DNA from: Myxococcus terminator_A
Lineage (GTDB): Bacteria > Myxococcota > Myxococcia > Myxococcales > Myxococcaceae
DNA: 64,000 nucleotides
NCBI GenBank assembly: GCA_049194865.1
Contig: JBLZWL010000003.1
Span: forward strand, 124,001-188,000
Direction of reading: 5' to 3'
Under the pieces are notes generated by a model that did not search any database, had not been told where the DNA came from, and saw only the letters and a program-made list of their open reading frames with translations. Made by a program: the position numbers and the translations under genes. Positions 17,557 to 26,852 of the stretch are shown here, in pieces (position 1 is the stretch's first letter; the number at the start of each line of letters is the position of its first letter).

Positions 17557-17958
17557 TCACCGCCCATGGACACGAGGGCCAAATAGCTGACCCTTCGCTG
17601 ACAGCACGTAAGCGAGGCTCTTGTGAATCAGCGGGAACGTCATGGGGATAGGGCAGTGGTCCGGATTGTACGCCACGACGACGTAGCGCATCCCGGTGGA
17701 GTCCGGTTGGTAGATGGTCACTCCGATGGCCTGCGGGGTGTACTGGCAAAAGGCACCGCCCTCGACGACTGGCCAGAGAAGACGTATCGCGTCCTCCTGG
17801 ATTCGGCCGAGGGCTTCCACCTCGGCCACTGTCAGAGTCACTTCGGCCTGCGCGCCTTCGGCGTTGCTCATGGGCACCAGCTCCGGCTCAACGGGAGGAA
17901 GGCCCTTCGTTGAGGCACAGCCTCCCAGTGCCACTCCCAACATCAGCAACCGTCGCAT
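17557..17958 (-). CDS. Small lipoprotein, unknown
   Basis: 133 residues. ATG 17958 gives a classic lipoprotein signal, MRRLLMLGVALGGCAS (lipobox LGGC, Cys14). The longer frame to 18069 has no signal. The mature domain (TLTVAEVEALGRIQEDAIRLLWPVVEGGAFCQYTPQAIGVTIYQPDSTGMRYVVVAYNPDHCPIPM) is a compact alpha/beta fold with two Cys; no known family. It lies 101 bp behind the 18060 gene on the same strand. Confidence 0.65.
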   Translation of the reverse strand: MRRLLMLGVALGGCASTKGLPPVEPELVPMSNAEGAQAEVTLTVAEVEALGRIQEDAIRLLWPVVEGGAFCQYTPQAIGVTIYQPDSTGMRYVVVAYNPDHCPIPMTFPLIHKSLAYVLSAKGQLFGPRVHGR

Positions 17959-18059
17959 GTGCGTCTCCAACGCTCGAATGGTGCCAACATCAAACCCCTG
18001 GGCGAGTGCGCCGGCTCCAGAACATGGGCCGGCCCTTCCCCAGAGCAGGAGGCGCTGTG

Positions 18060-18338
18060 TCAGCACCATGTGTCAGGGAAGTGCCTGTCCATCCAGCCCT
18101 TGAACTGCTCCATCGAGTCGACGGGCTGCTGCGCTCCTGAAGCCGGGTCGTAGAGCGACAAGGACCGTCCTGTCTCGAGCCTGCGTCCGAGAACCTTCAG
18201 TCTGCCCAGCAACCAAGACATGGGGGTCGCGGCGTTGTAGCCGTATGTGACATCAAACTCGGCGAAGAGGTCCCGGTCGACATAGCCCGTCTCATCCAGG
18301 GCCCGGTCCCGCTCGGCCAGGGTGCGATGTCCACTCAT
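18060..18338 (-). CDS. Small hypothetical protein
   Basis: 92 residues from ATG 18338, decided by ggaggacg 4-5 bases before it. Hydrophilic, with a LAERDRALDETGYVDRDLFAEFDVTYGY segment, a basic middle (LLGRLKVLGRRLETGRSL) and a Trp-Cys end. No family recognised. Short cytosolic protein, possibly in one transcript with the lipoprotein at 17557. Confidence 0.55.
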   Translation of the reverse strand: MSGHRTLAERDRALDETGYVDRDLFAEFDVTYGYNAATPMSWLLGRLKVLGRRLETGRSLSLYDPASGAQQPVDSMEQFKGWMDRHFPDTWC

Positions 18339-18497
18339 CCCGCGTCCTCCACGAAGCCGTTCAGTCCGCCGCGGCGAAATGCGCCATCTGGTCCGCGTGC
18401 TCCTTCTGAAACGCTGGACGCCCCGTGGCGCGGATGACGCCACGAGGGCAGCCCTCAGACAACGCCTGCCGCACCACCGCCGCGGGCCCCACACGGT

Positions 18498-20153
18498 CTA
18501 CACAGTCTTCACCAGCGCCCGACCCGCCGCCCGCCCCGAGAAGATGCACCCGCCGAGGAACGTGCCCTCCAGCGCCCGGTACCCGTGCACCCCTCCTCCA
18601 CCGAACCCCGCCACCTCGCCAGCCGCATAGAGGCCGGGAATCACCTGTCCCTCCGCCCCGAACACCCGGCCCGACAGGTCCGTCTCGAACCCTCCCAGCG
18701 TCTTGCGCGTCAGCACGTTCAGCTTCACGCCGATGAGCGGCCCCGCCTTCGGGTCCAGGATGCGGTGCAGCTTCGCCGTGCGCACCAGTTGGTCCCCACG
18801 GTATCCCCGCGCCTGTCGAATCGCGGCGATCTGCAAGTCCTTCCCGAACGGGTTGTCCAACTGCCTGTCCCGCGCGAGCACCTCCCGCTCCACCGTCGCG
18901 AAGTCGAGCACCGGCTTCTCCGTCTTCGCGTTCATCCCCTCCACCAACGTCCGCAAGTCATTCGCCACGACGAAGTCCGCGCCGTGTTCCTTGAACGCCT
19001 CCACCGGCCCCATCGCCTTCTTCCCCACCGCCCGGTTGAGCACGCCCTTCCAATCCTTGCCCGTCAAATCAGGGTTCTGCTCGGAGCCCGAGAGCGCGAA
19101 CTCCTTCTTCAAAATCCACTGGTTCAACACGAACCACGAATACTCGTACCCCGTCTTCAGGATGTGCTCGAGCGTCCCCAGCGTGTCGAAGCCCGGATAC
19201 AGCGGCGGCGGCAAGCGCTTGCCCGTCGCGTCCAACCACAGCGAGCTGGGCCCCGGAAGAATCCGGATGCCGTGCCGAGGCCAGATGGGGTTCCAGTTCC
19301 GCAACCCCTCCGTGTAATGCCACATGCGGTCGCGGTTGATGAGCCGTCCACCCGCCGCCTCCGTAATCGCAATCATCCGACCATCCACATGCGCCGGCAC
19401 GCCCTGCACCATGAATTTCGGCGCGGGCCCCATGCGCTCGGGCCAGCTCTTGCGCACCAGCTCGTGGTTGCCGCCAATGCCTCCCGACGTCACGACAACC
19501 GCCGAGCCTCGCAGCTCGAAGTCCCCCGCCGTCTCCCGTGAGCTGCTGACCCCGCGCTCCACGTCCGAGGGCACCAGCTTCGTCCCCCGCACCCCCACCA
19601 CCGCTCCACCTTCGACGAGCAGCTCGTCCACCTGGTGCCGGAACAGGAACGTCAGCGTCCCCTTCTCCCGCGCCGCCTGTGCCCGCCGGATGAAGGGCGC
19701 CAGCACCCCCGGCCCCGTCCCCCACGTCACGTGGAAGCGCGGCACGGAGTTGCCATGCCCCACCGCGCCGTAGCCTCCGCGCTCGGCCCAGCCCACCACC
19801 GGGAACCAGCGCATGCCCTGCTCATGGAGCCACGGGCGCATCTCGGTCGCCGCGAAGTCGACGAAGGCCTCCGCCCACTTCCGGGGCCAGAGGTCCTCCT
19901 CGCGGTCGAACCCCGCGGTGCCCATCCAGTCCTCGAGCGCGAGCGCATGCGAGTCCTTGATACCCATGCGCCGCTGCTCCGGCGAGTCCACCAGGAACAA
20001 CCCACCGAAGGACCAGAACGCCTGTCCTCCCAGATTCTGCTCACCCTCCTGGTCCACCACCGTGACGCGCTTGCCCGCGTCCGCGAGCTCCGTCGCCGCG
20101 ACGAGCCCCGCGAGCCCACCACCCACGACGATGACATCCGCCTGCTGTCCCAT
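18498..20153 (-). CDS. FAD-binding dehydrogenase (flavocytochrome/KstD-like)
   Basis: 551 residues. ATG 20153 has gggagg 6 bases upstream. N-terminal FAD fold ADVIVVGGGLAGLVAATELADAGKRVTVVDQE (about 5-37), a GGQAFWSFGG substrate/flavin loop, and a C-terminal GLYAAGEVAGFGGGGVHGYRALEGTFLGGCIFSGRAAG segment that closes the flavin site. This is the FAD-binding dehydrogenase group related to fumarate reductase and 3-ketosteroid dehydrogenases (FAD_binding_2). Substrate not readable. It starts 45 bp after allA on the same strand, so the two are probably co-transcribed. Confidence 0.85.
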   Translation of the reverse strand: MGQQADVIVVGGGLAGLVAATELADAGKRVTVVDQEGEQNLGGQAFWSFGGLFLVDSPEQRRMGIKDSHALALEDWMGTAGFDREEDLWPRKWAEAFVDFAATEMRPWLHEQGMRWFPVVGWAERGGYGAVGHGNSVPRFHVTWGTGPGVLAPFIRRAQAAREKGTLTFLFRHQVDELLVEGGAVVGVRGTKLVPSDVERGVSSSRETAGDFELRGSAVVVTSGGIGGNHELVRKSWPERMGPAPKFMVQGVPAHVDGRMIAITEAAGGRLINRDRMWHYTEGLRNWNPIWPRHGIRILPGPSSLWLDATGKRLPPPLYPGFDTLGTLEHILKTGYEYSWFVLNQWILKKEFALSGSEQNPDLTGKDWKGVLNRAVGKKAMGPVEAFKEHGADFVVANDLRTLVEGMNAKTEKPVLDFATVEREVLARDRQLDNPFGKDLQIAAIRQARGYRGDQLVRTAKLHRILDPKAGPLIGVKLNVLTRKTLGGFETDLSGRVFGAEGQVIPGLYAAGEVAGFGGGGVHGYRALEGTFLGGCIFSGRAAGRALVKTV

Positions 20154-20198
20154 CTGGAGCCTCCCAGGTCCCAAACCAACGGAGGCCGGATGATAGCC

Positions 20199-20726
20199 TC
20201 AGTCGTCGACCTGGACCCGAACCCTCGACGCCTCGGTGAACTGACGCACCACGCAGTCCCCCGCGCTCCCGTCCTCCCAGGCCAGCATCGCGAACTCCGC
20301 CGGGGCATCCAGCGCGATGATGGGGTGGTGCCACACGCCCCGGTGGTAGTTGACGCCCTCCCCCGGCCAACAGACGAAGGCCTCCAGCTTCTCCACGTCC
20401 GGGCCTCCCTCGGGCAGGCTCGGCGCGACGCACACCAGGTACCGCTCGCAGCGCATGGGCAGGAACGCCTGACTCGAATGCGGATGGTGCTCCAGCAGCT
20501 TCACCGTGAAGGGCAGCCCCTGGGGCACCGAGCGGAACACCGCCAGGTTCGGCTTCGCCGAGTCCCGCCCGTTCTCCAGCCGCGCCGACCAGTCGAACCG
20601 CACCGCCGTGCCCTGATTCGCCAGCGCCCCCGGCGCGAGCCCCGCGGAGACCACATCACCGAACGGTGCGAAGCCCTCCGGCGACAACCGCCGCGCGACG
20701 ATGACTCGGGGCTCGTGCTCACTCAT
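20199..20726 (-). CDS. allA: Ureidoglycolate lyase
   Basis: 175 residues, matching AllA length. Family pattern: LSPEGFAPFGDVV near the N-terminus, FRSVPQGLPFTVKLLEHHPHSSQAFLPM with the conserved His pair region, then WPGEGVNYHRGVWHHPIIAL near the C-terminus. AllA splits ureidoglycolate into glyoxylate and urea, the last step of allantoate degradation (purine catabolism). No other ureide gene is in view. Upstream of the flavoprotein at 18498 on the same strand; divergent from the S9 peptidase. Confidence 0.85.
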   Translation of the reverse strand: MSEHEPRVIVARRLSPEGFAPFGDVVSAGLAPGALANQGTAVRFDWSARLENGRDSAKPNLAVFRSVPQGLPFTVKLLEHHPHSSQAFLPMRCERYLVCVAPSLPEGGPDVEKLEAFVCWPGEGVNYHRGVWHHPIIALDAPAEFAMLAWEDGSAGDCVVRQFTEASRVRVQVDD

Positions 20727-20926
20727 GCCTGAAGCATAGCCCTGGAGGATGACACGCCCAAGGCAGCCCGCACGGCGCGCGGTGCCATGGGACGGTCATG
20801 GTCAACCCCTCCCCACCCGACGCCCCGAGTGGTTTCCACGTCAAAGGGCACTTCATCATTCGTTTACATCGCCATGGCATCTTGCTCGGACTCTGAGCCG
20901 TCATTCCGAGGGCTCCCACACACCCC

Positions 20927-23101
20927 ATGCGAATCCTCGTCGCCGCACTCGTCCTCCTGAGCGCACCGGTCCTCGCTCAACCCCAGGCCCCCACCAGCTT
21001 CTTCCGTCAGCTCCTGGAGACGCGCTACTTCAACGCGGGCCGTCCCGTGGGCGTGAATGTCACCCCGGACGAACAGACGCTCTTCTTCCTGCGCAACTCC
21101 GCCACCTCCAACACGCTCTCCCTCCACACCTTCGACGTGGCCACCGGCCAGACGCGGGAGCTGCTCACGCCCGAGAGCCTCCTCCAAGGCGCCGAGGAGA
21201 CCCTCACCCCCGAGGAGAAGGCGCGCCGCGAGCGCATGAGGATGACCGCGCGCGGGTTCACCTCCTACGCCCTGGCCGAGGATGGCGAGAAGCTCCTCAT
21301 GGGCCTGTCCGGCAAGCTGTACGTCGTCGCGCGAACCACTGGGAAGGTGACCGAGCTGAAGACGGGCCCCGGCGTCATCGACCCGCGCTTCTCCTCGGAC
21401 GGCGCGCAGGTGGCCTACGTCCGCGAGCATGACGTGTATCGCCTGGACCTGGCCACGAACACCGAGCGCCGAGTCACCCAAGGCGGCACGGAGGAGAAGA
21501 CCCACGGACTGGCGGAGTTCGTCGCCCAGGAGGAGATGTATCGCTTCGCCGGCTACTGGTGGAGCCCCGACGGCAAGACCCTGGCCTACACGGAGTCCGA
21601 CACGAGCGGCGTGGAGAAGCTCTCCCTCGCGGACACCCGCAACCCCGAGCAGGGCGCGCAGCAGCTCTCCTACCCTCGCGCGGGGAAGGCCAACGCCAAG
21701 GTGCGGCTGGGCCTCATCCCCGTCACCGGCGGGAAGACGACGTGGGTGAGCTGGGACGCGGAGAAGTATCCCTATCTCGCCACCGTGCGCTGGCCCGCGA
21801 AGGGCCCGCTGACACTCCTCGTCCAGAACCGCGCCCAGACGGAGGAGCTGCTGCTCGCCGTGGACGCGAAGACGGGGCGCACGCGGACCCTGCACGTGGA
21901 GCGCGACGAGGCCTGGCTCACGCTGGACCAGACCTTCCCGTGGTGGCTCGAGGACGGCAGCGGCTTTCTCTGGAGCACCGAGCGCAACGGCGCGCCGGAG
22001 CTGGAGCTGCGCGATGCCACGGGCAAGCTGGTGCGCTCGCTCGTCCCGCCCGGCGCGGGCTTCGAGCTGCTGGCGGGCTACGTGGAGAAGGAAGGCACCG
22101 TCTACTTCCTGGGCGGCACGAACTCCACGGAGCGCTACCTGTGGCGCGTGAAGCCGGGTGACAAGCCCACCCGCGTCACCACCGGAGGCCCGGCGCTGGA
22201 GTCGGCCCGCGTCTCGAAGCAGGGCGGCCTGCTCGTGCTGACGTCGGAGGGCCCCCAGAGCATGCGAAGCACCGTGGTGCTCAAGGCGGACGGCACACGC
22301 GTCGGCGAGCTGCCCTCCGTCGCGAAGGAGCCGCCCTTCCAGCCTCGACTCGAGGTGCGCCACGTGGGCAAGGAGCGCTACCCCACGGCCCTCATCCGCC
22401 CGCGCGACGCCAGGCCCGGAGTGAAGCTGCCCGTCATCGTGGAAATCTACGCGGGCCCCGGCACCGCCATGGTCCGCCAGAGCCTGGCGGCGAACCTCAC
22501 CTCGCAGTGGATGGCGGACCAGGGCTTCCTCGTCGTGAAGCTCGACGGACGCGGCGCCTCGTCCACGGCCGACGCGAAGCTGCGCAAGCCCAAGTACCAC
22601 TTCGCCAAGACGCTGATGGACGAACAGGTGGCGGCGCTGCGCGCGCTCGCGGCGGAGGTGCCGGAGCTGGACTTGAACCGCGTGGGAATCACGGGCGCCA
22701 GCAACGGCGGCTACATGTCAGCGCTCGCGGTGCTCACCCGACCCGATGTCTTCAAGGCCGCGGTGGCGGTGTCGGCGGTGACGGACTGGCGGGACTACGA
22801 CACGCACCTGACGGAGCGCTTCCTCGGCCTTCCCGACGAGCACCCGGAGGCCTACGCGCAAAGCTCGCTCCTCACGCACGTGAAGGCGGGCCAGCCCATG
22901 GGCAAGCTCCTCGTCATCCACGGCACCGCGGACGACAACGTCTTCTTCTTCCACGCCCTCAAGCTGTCGGACGCCCTGTTCCGCGCGGGCCAGCCCCATG
23001 ACTTCCTGCCACTCAGTGGCATGACCCACATGGTGTCGGACCCGCTGATGGCGGAGCGCGTGGGAGAGACCACCATGCGCTACTTCAAGCAGCACCTGTG
23101 A
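20927..23101 (+). CDS. Exported dipeptidyl-peptidase IV-like S9 peptidase
   Basis: 724 residues. Signal peptide MRILVAALVLLSAPVLAQP. An N-terminal eight-bladed propeller (about 40-470) carries AEFVAQEEMYRF, whose two Glu bind the substrate N-terminus in DPP IV enzymes. The alpha/beta-hydrolase domain has nucleophile Ser592 (GASNGGY), Asp669 (GTADDN) and His701 (GMTHMV). All match family S9B, which removes X-Pro dipeptides. It is likely periplasmic or secreted and helps digest prey protein. A hairpin at 23109-23136 ends it. Confidence 0.92.
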   Translation: MRILVAALVLLSAPVLAQPQAPTSFFRQLLETRYFNAGRPVGVNVTPDEQTLFFLRNSATSNTLSLHTFDVATGQTRELLTPESLLQGAEETLTPEEKARRERMRMTARGFTSYALAEDGEKLLMGLSGKLYVVARTTGKVTELKTGPGVIDPRFSSDGAQVAYVREHDVYRLDLATNTERRVTQGGTEEKTHGLAEFVAQEEMYRFAGYWWSPDGKTLAYTESDTSGVEKLSLADTRNPEQGAQQLSYPRAGKANAKVRLGLIPVTGGKTTWVSWDAEKYPYLATVRWPAKGPLTLLVQNRAQTEELLLAVDAKTGRTRTLHVERDEAWLTLDQTFPWWLEDGSGFLWSTERNGAPELELRDATGKLVRSLVPPGAGFELLAGYVEKEGTVYFLGGTNSTERYLWRVKPGDKPTRVTTGGPALESARVSKQGGLLVLTSEGPQSMRSTVVLKADGTRVGELPSVAKEPPFQPRLEVRHVGKERYPTALIRPRDARPGVKLPVIVEIYAGPGTAMVRQSLAANLTSQWMADQGFLVVKLDGRGASSTADAKLRKPKYHFAKTLMDEQVAALRALAAEVPELDLNRVGITGASNGGYMSALAVLTRPDVFKAAVAVSAVTDWRDYDTHLTERFLGLPDEHPEAYAQSSLLTHVKAGQPMGKLLVIHGTADDNVFFFHALKLSDALFRAGQPHDFLPLSGMTHMVSDPLMAERVGETTMRYFKQHL

Positions 23102-23108
23102 CGGGCCA

Positions 23109-23136
23109 GGGCGGAGGCAACAGCCAGCCTCCGCCC
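23109..23136. terminator. Bidirectional terminator hairpin
   Basis: GGGCGGAGGC pairs perfectly with GCCTCCGCCC (10 bp, 8-base loop) between the convergent S9 and M16 genes. Confidence 0.6.
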
Positions 23137-23151
23137 CAGCGGCACCTGGCT

Positions 23152-24561
23152 TCAGCGCACCGGCGGCGGAAGCACCTTGAGCTGCGGCTTCACGACGTTC
23201 AGGTCGCCCACCACCACGATGGTCATCGCCTCGCGCGTGAGCGTCTTCGTGGCCATCTGCCGCACCTGCTCCGGGGTGACGGACATCACCGTCTGCACGT
23301 AGTCCCGCAGGTACGAGTCCGGCAGCCCGTGGAGGTCCACGAAGCGCAGCTTGTTGATGATGCCGTTGCGCGACGAGTTCTGGAGCAGGAAGACGCCCGC
23401 CAGGTAGTTCTGCACCTCGCGCAGCTCCTCGGCGGAGGGCGGCGTCTTGCGCAGCGTGTCCACCTCCTTGAGCACCTCCTTCAGCGACTCCCCGGTGACG
23501 GCCGTCGTCACGTCCGCGTTCTGCACCCAGGACGCATCCCCCACGTGCACGGAGACCTCGCTGTAGGGTGAGTACGAATAGCCCTTCTTCTCGCGGATGT
23601 TCGCGGTGATGCGCGAGCTGAAGTAGCCGCCGAGCAGCGTGTTCATCACCTCCTGCTGGACGTAGTCGGGGCTCGCGGGCGGCAGCGCCTTCACCGCGAC
23701 GCGCACCGTGGACTGCACCGCGCCGGGCCGGTCCAGGTACTGCACCGACTTCGCCACCTGCTGCGTCGGCAGGTTCTGGACTCGCGCGGGGCCCGGCTTC
23801 CAACCGGAGAACGCCTCGCGCACCGCCTTCTCCACCGAGGCCGCGTCGAACCGGCCGACGATGTACAAGCGGGAACGGGCCGCGCCGATGTTCGCCTCGT
23901 AGTGCGCGCGCACGCTCTCTCGCGTGTAGCCCTTCAGCATCTCCTCCGTCGGGAAGAGGCGACCATAGGGGTGGTCGCCAAAGACGGCCTTCGCCAGCAG
24001 CTCGTCGGCGAGCACCTGCGGCTGGCTCCGGAAGATGGCCACGTCGCGCAGCAGGTTCGCCTTCACCCGCTCCACCTCCGCCTGGGGGAAGGCCGGGTTC
24101 TGGATGACGTCCGCGATGAGCGCCACCGCCTGGGGCGCCGACTCGGAGAGCACCTCCAGGCCGACGAACGTCTGGTCCGACGTGGTTCCGACGTTGAGCT
24201 GTCCGCCCAGGCCGGCGGCGGTCTGCGCCACCTGCTCCGCGGAGCGGGTGGTGGTGCCCTCCACCAGCAGCTTGCCCGTCAGGTCCGCGAGCCAGACCTC
24301 GTTGGCCTTCTCGTGGATGTTGCCCGTGTCGATGGCGAGCTGGATGGCGACCTTCGGCATGTCGCCGTAGGGCAGCAGGGAGACCTCCAGGCCGTTGTCG
24401 AGCTTGAACTCGGTGCGGACGGGGACCTTGAAGGGCTTGGGCGCCGCGGGAGCCGGAGGGGCCTCCTTGGCGGCGGGAGCGGCGATGGCGGGCGCGTTGA
24501 GAAGCCCGAGCACCATCAGCGCGGGAGCGACAAGACGGCTGCGAAGTGAGCGCGTGTTCAT
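23152..24561 (-). CDS. M16 peptidase subunit lacking zinc motif
   Basis: 469 residues. Start at 24561 rather than 24570 because the ribosome-like gagga sits too close to the latter. Signal peptide NTRSLRSRLVAPALMVLGLL then an Ala/Pro linker. Two M16-like halves are visible (FKLDNGLEVSLLPYGDMPKVAIQLAID; VQYLDRPGAVQSTVRVAVKALPP; the GYFSSRITANIREKKGYSY substrate loop). The position of the HxxEH zinc motif reads EVWLADLTGKLL, so it is catalytically inactive, the usual state of the partner subunit. It lies 13 bp after its HxxEH-bearing partner. Confidence 0.88.
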   Translation of the reverse strand: MNTRSLRSRLVAPALMVLGLLNAPAIAAPAAKEAPPAPAAPKPFKVPVRTEFKLDNGLEVSLLPYGDMPKVAIQLAIDTGNIHEKANEVWLADLTGKLLVEGTTTRSAEQVAQTAAGLGGQLNVGTTSDQTFVGLEVLSESAPQAVALIADVIQNPAFPQAEVERVKANLLRDVAIFRSQPQVLADELLAKAVFGDHPYGRLFPTEEMLKGYTRESVRAHYEANIGAARSRLYIVGRFDAASVEKAVREAFSGWKPGPARVQNLPTQQVAKSVQYLDRPGAVQSTVRVAVKALPPASPDYVQQEVMNTLLGGYFSSRITANIREKKGYSYSPYSEVSVHVGDASWVQNADVTTAVTGESLKEVLKEVDTLRKTPPSAEELREVQNYLAGVFLLQNSSRNGIINKLRFVDLHGLPDSYLRDYVQTVMSVTPEQVRQMATKTLTREAMTIVVVGDLNVVKPQLKVLPPPVR

Positions 24562-24574
24562 GGGTCGCATGTCC

Positions 24575-26014
24575 TCAGCGGGCCTGGGCCTTGGTGGGGG
24601 CGGGAGTCACCGTGAGCACCGTGCGGTTCTCACGGCGCAGGTACTCGCGCGCTGTCTTCTGGATGAGCTCCGGTGACACCTTCATCAGCTCGTCCTCGAG
24701 CCGATTGATGCGCTCCGGCTCGTCGAAGAAGAGCGCGAAGGAGGCCAACAGGTCCGCGCGGCCGAAGCCGAGGAACGCCTCCACGTGCTCGTACAGCCGT
24801 GAGCGCGCCTTCACCCGCGCCCGCGCCAGCGTCGCCGCGTCGATGGGCGTGTCCTGGAGGCGCGTCACCACGCCGTCGAACTCCTTGAGAATCGTCTCCG
24901 TCGACGTGCCCGCGTCATGGAACAGATAGGCGGTCCACTGCATGGGGCCGTTGTAGTTCCACTGGTTGCCCAGCTCGTTCACCCCACCCTGCAGCTCACC
25001 GGTGAGGCCCTTCTTCTGCACGAGCTGCTGGTAGAGCGCGCTGTCGTTGCCCTTGAGCAGCACCTCGTCCACCAGCGCCATGGCGTAGTACTCGGGCGTG
25101 CCCACCGCGGGCATGTGGTAGCCCACCGCGAGCGCGGGCCGCTCGGCCAGCGGGTCCTTCTTGTCGTGGCGCTTCTCCTTCTCCTGGCGCGGCTCGGAGA
25201 TGTCCGGCTTCTGGGGCTGCGCCACCGTGGGCAGCGGCCCGAAGTACTTCTTCACCCAGCCCTTCACCTGCTCCGGCTCGAAGTCGCCCACCACCACCAG
25301 CACGGCGTTGCTCGGCGCGTAGTACGTCTTGAAGAACGACTGCACGTCCGCGAGCGTGGCGGCCTCCAGGTCCTTCAGGTCGCCGTAGAAGTTGTGCGCG
25401 TTGTACCAGTTGGTGTTCGCCACCTGCGGCATGTCCAGCCACGGGAAGCCGCCATAGGGCTGGTTGAGGACGTTGACCTTCACCTCGTTGGCCACCACGC
25501 CCTGCTGGTTCTTGAGGTTCTCCTGGGTCACCGACAGGCCGCTCATCCGGTCGGCCTCCGCCCAGAGCATCGTCTCCAGCGCGTTGGAGGGGACAATCTC
25601 GAAGTAGTTGGTGAAGTCGAAGCGGGTGGAGCCGTTGAGGATGCCGCCGTTCTTCTGGATGAGGCGGATGAACTCCATCTTCCCCAGGTTGCGCGAGCCC
25701 TGGAACATCATGTGCTCGAACAGGTGCGCGAAGCCGGTGCGGTTCCTCGGCTCGATGCGAAAGCCGATGTTGTAATAGACGCCAATCGCCGTCTTCGGCG
25801 CCGTGGTGTCTCGCGAGAGCACCACCTTCAAGCCGTTATCGAGCTTGAAGTAGTCCACCGGCACCTGGAGCTTCGGCGTCTCGGCGGGGGCGGGAGCCGC
25901 CACCGGAGTCGCCTCGGCGGCGGGCGGTGGCGGCGCTTCGGGCTTCTGGGCTTCATGTGAGGCCGCGCACCCGAGGAACGCGGCGGCGGTGACCGCTCCA
26001 AACACTCTTCTCAT
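24575..26014 (-). CDS. M16 zinc peptidase, active subunit, lipoprotein
   Basis: 479 residues. Lipoprotein signal MRRVFGAVTAAAFLGC (Cys16), then a Pro/Ala-rich linker. The zinc site is complete: HLFEH (His97, Glu100, His101) and Glu177 in VVANEV, as in pitrilysin and processing-peptidase homologues. The C-terminal half has the IREK-like substrate region replaced by ALYQQLVQKKGLTGELQGG. Two-gene M16 pairs of one active and one inactive subunit form a heterodimer that degrades peptides in the envelope. First gene of the operon with the 23152 gene. Confidence 0.92.
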   Translation of the reverse strand: MRRVFGAVTAAAFLGCAASHEAQKPEAPPPPAAEATPVAAPAPAETPKLQVPVDYFKLDNGLKVVLSRDTTAPKTAIGVYYNIGFRIEPRNRTGFAHLFEHMMFQGSRNLGKMEFIRLIQKNGGILNGSTRFDFTNYFEIVPSNALETMLWAEADRMSGLSVTQENLKNQQGVVANEVKVNVLNQPYGGFPWLDMPQVANTNWYNAHNFYGDLKDLEAATLADVQSFFKTYYAPSNAVLVVVGDFEPEQVKGWVKKYFGPLPTVAQPQKPDISEPRQEKEKRHDKKDPLAERPALAVGYHMPAVGTPEYYAMALVDEVLLKGNDSALYQQLVQKKGLTGELQGGVNELGNQWNYNGPMQWTAYLFHDAGTSTETILKEFDGVVTRLQDTPIDAATLARARVKARSRLYEHVEAFLGFGRADLLASFALFFDEPERINRLEDELMKVSPELIQKTAREYLRRENRTVLTVTPAPTKAQAR

Positions 26015-26105
26015 CGACCCCTCCCAGGGACCTGGCCATGCGTCGAAGGACGCCGACCCTTACGGCGAACCGCGACCCTCGATTGCGAGGACGTGCGGGT
26101 GACTT

Positions 26106-26720
26106 CTAGGCCACCCTGATGGGGGCCGCGCAGTAGGAGCAGACGACCTTGTCGCCTGGAAGAACATTGTCCGCGCCCAACGGCGCATCACACGAGGGAC
26201 ACCTGCGGGCGAAACCCTGCCCCCGCTCCAGCGCGTCCCGGTGGATGTATTCGCGCGACTCCGCGAGATAGACGAGGTCCACCTCGTGCCGGGCGATGAG
26301 CGCGGTGAGCAGCGCATCCGCCTGGTCCTCGGACACCTTGAGGTGAAGGGCCGCGTCGCTCGCGCGAAGCCGGACCTGTGCTCGGATGAAGCCACGCAGT
26401 TGCTCCCGGCGCCGGGCCATTCGGGACGGCGCCATGCCCTTCTTCCACAGGAAGACGCCCACGCCCACGAGCACGCCCGCCATCACCAGGATCAACCACC
26501 CGTGCGAGGCTTTCTTCCCTTCTTCCGGCGAAACAATTCCCACCACGCCCACCGCCAGCCCCATCAGCCCGAACGCCGCGCCAGCGACCCCCACCCACGC
26601 GACCACCATGCCCACGAACCTCGCGAGCCACTCGAGGGCGCCCGAAGCACCAGGCCCCGAGGCGGCGGGCGGCGGGGCCACGGGGGTCAGCGGGGAGGCG
26701 TGACGGCGAGGAGCGTTCAT
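26106..26720 (-). CDS. Membrane protein with C-terminal zinc ribbon
   Basis: 204 residues. Pro/Ala-rich N-terminus, then two hydrophobic segments (about 33-62 and 74-92), then a basic helix (SRMARRREQLRGFIRAQVRLRASDAALHL) and a winged-helix-like part. The end is CPSCDAPLGADNVLPGDKVVCSYCAAP, a four-Cys zinc ribbon. Possibly a membrane-anchored DNA- or RNA-binding or assembly factor; family unknown to me. Lies 91 bp upstream of the M16 pair on the same strand. Confidence 0.65.
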   Translation of the reverse strand: MNAPRRHASPLTPVAPPPAASGPGASGALEWLARFVGMVVAWVGVAGAAFGLMGLAVGVVGIVSPEEGKKASHGWLILVMAGVLVGVGVFLWKKGMAPSRMARRREQLRGFIRAQVRLRASDAALHLKVSEDQADALLTALIARHEVDLVYLAESREYIHRDALERGQGFARRCPSCDAPLGADNVLPGDKVVCSYCAAPIRVA

Positions 26721-26798
26721 GGAGTCTCACGGGGCTGCTGGTGGGAGCCCCGCATTCTAATGGAGGCCACCACGGCCGCGGTGTCCCAAGAAAATCCG

Positions 26799-26835
26799 CC
26801 CCACCGTGCCCGGACACACTCCGGGCACGGTGGGG
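26799..26835. terminator. Strong terminator hairpin
   Basis: CCCCACCGTGCCCGGA pairs perfectly with TCCGGGCACGGTGGGG (16 bp, 5-base loop). On the minus strand GCGGATTTTCTT follows, ending the Cys-rich lipoprotein transcript. Confidence 0.75.
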
Positions 26836-26852
26836 TTGTCACTCAGGGAAAC

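Noticed and set aside
20864..22600. 578-codon minus-strand frame opposite the S9 peptidase
   Set aside because: Antisense to a gene with a complete catalytic triad.
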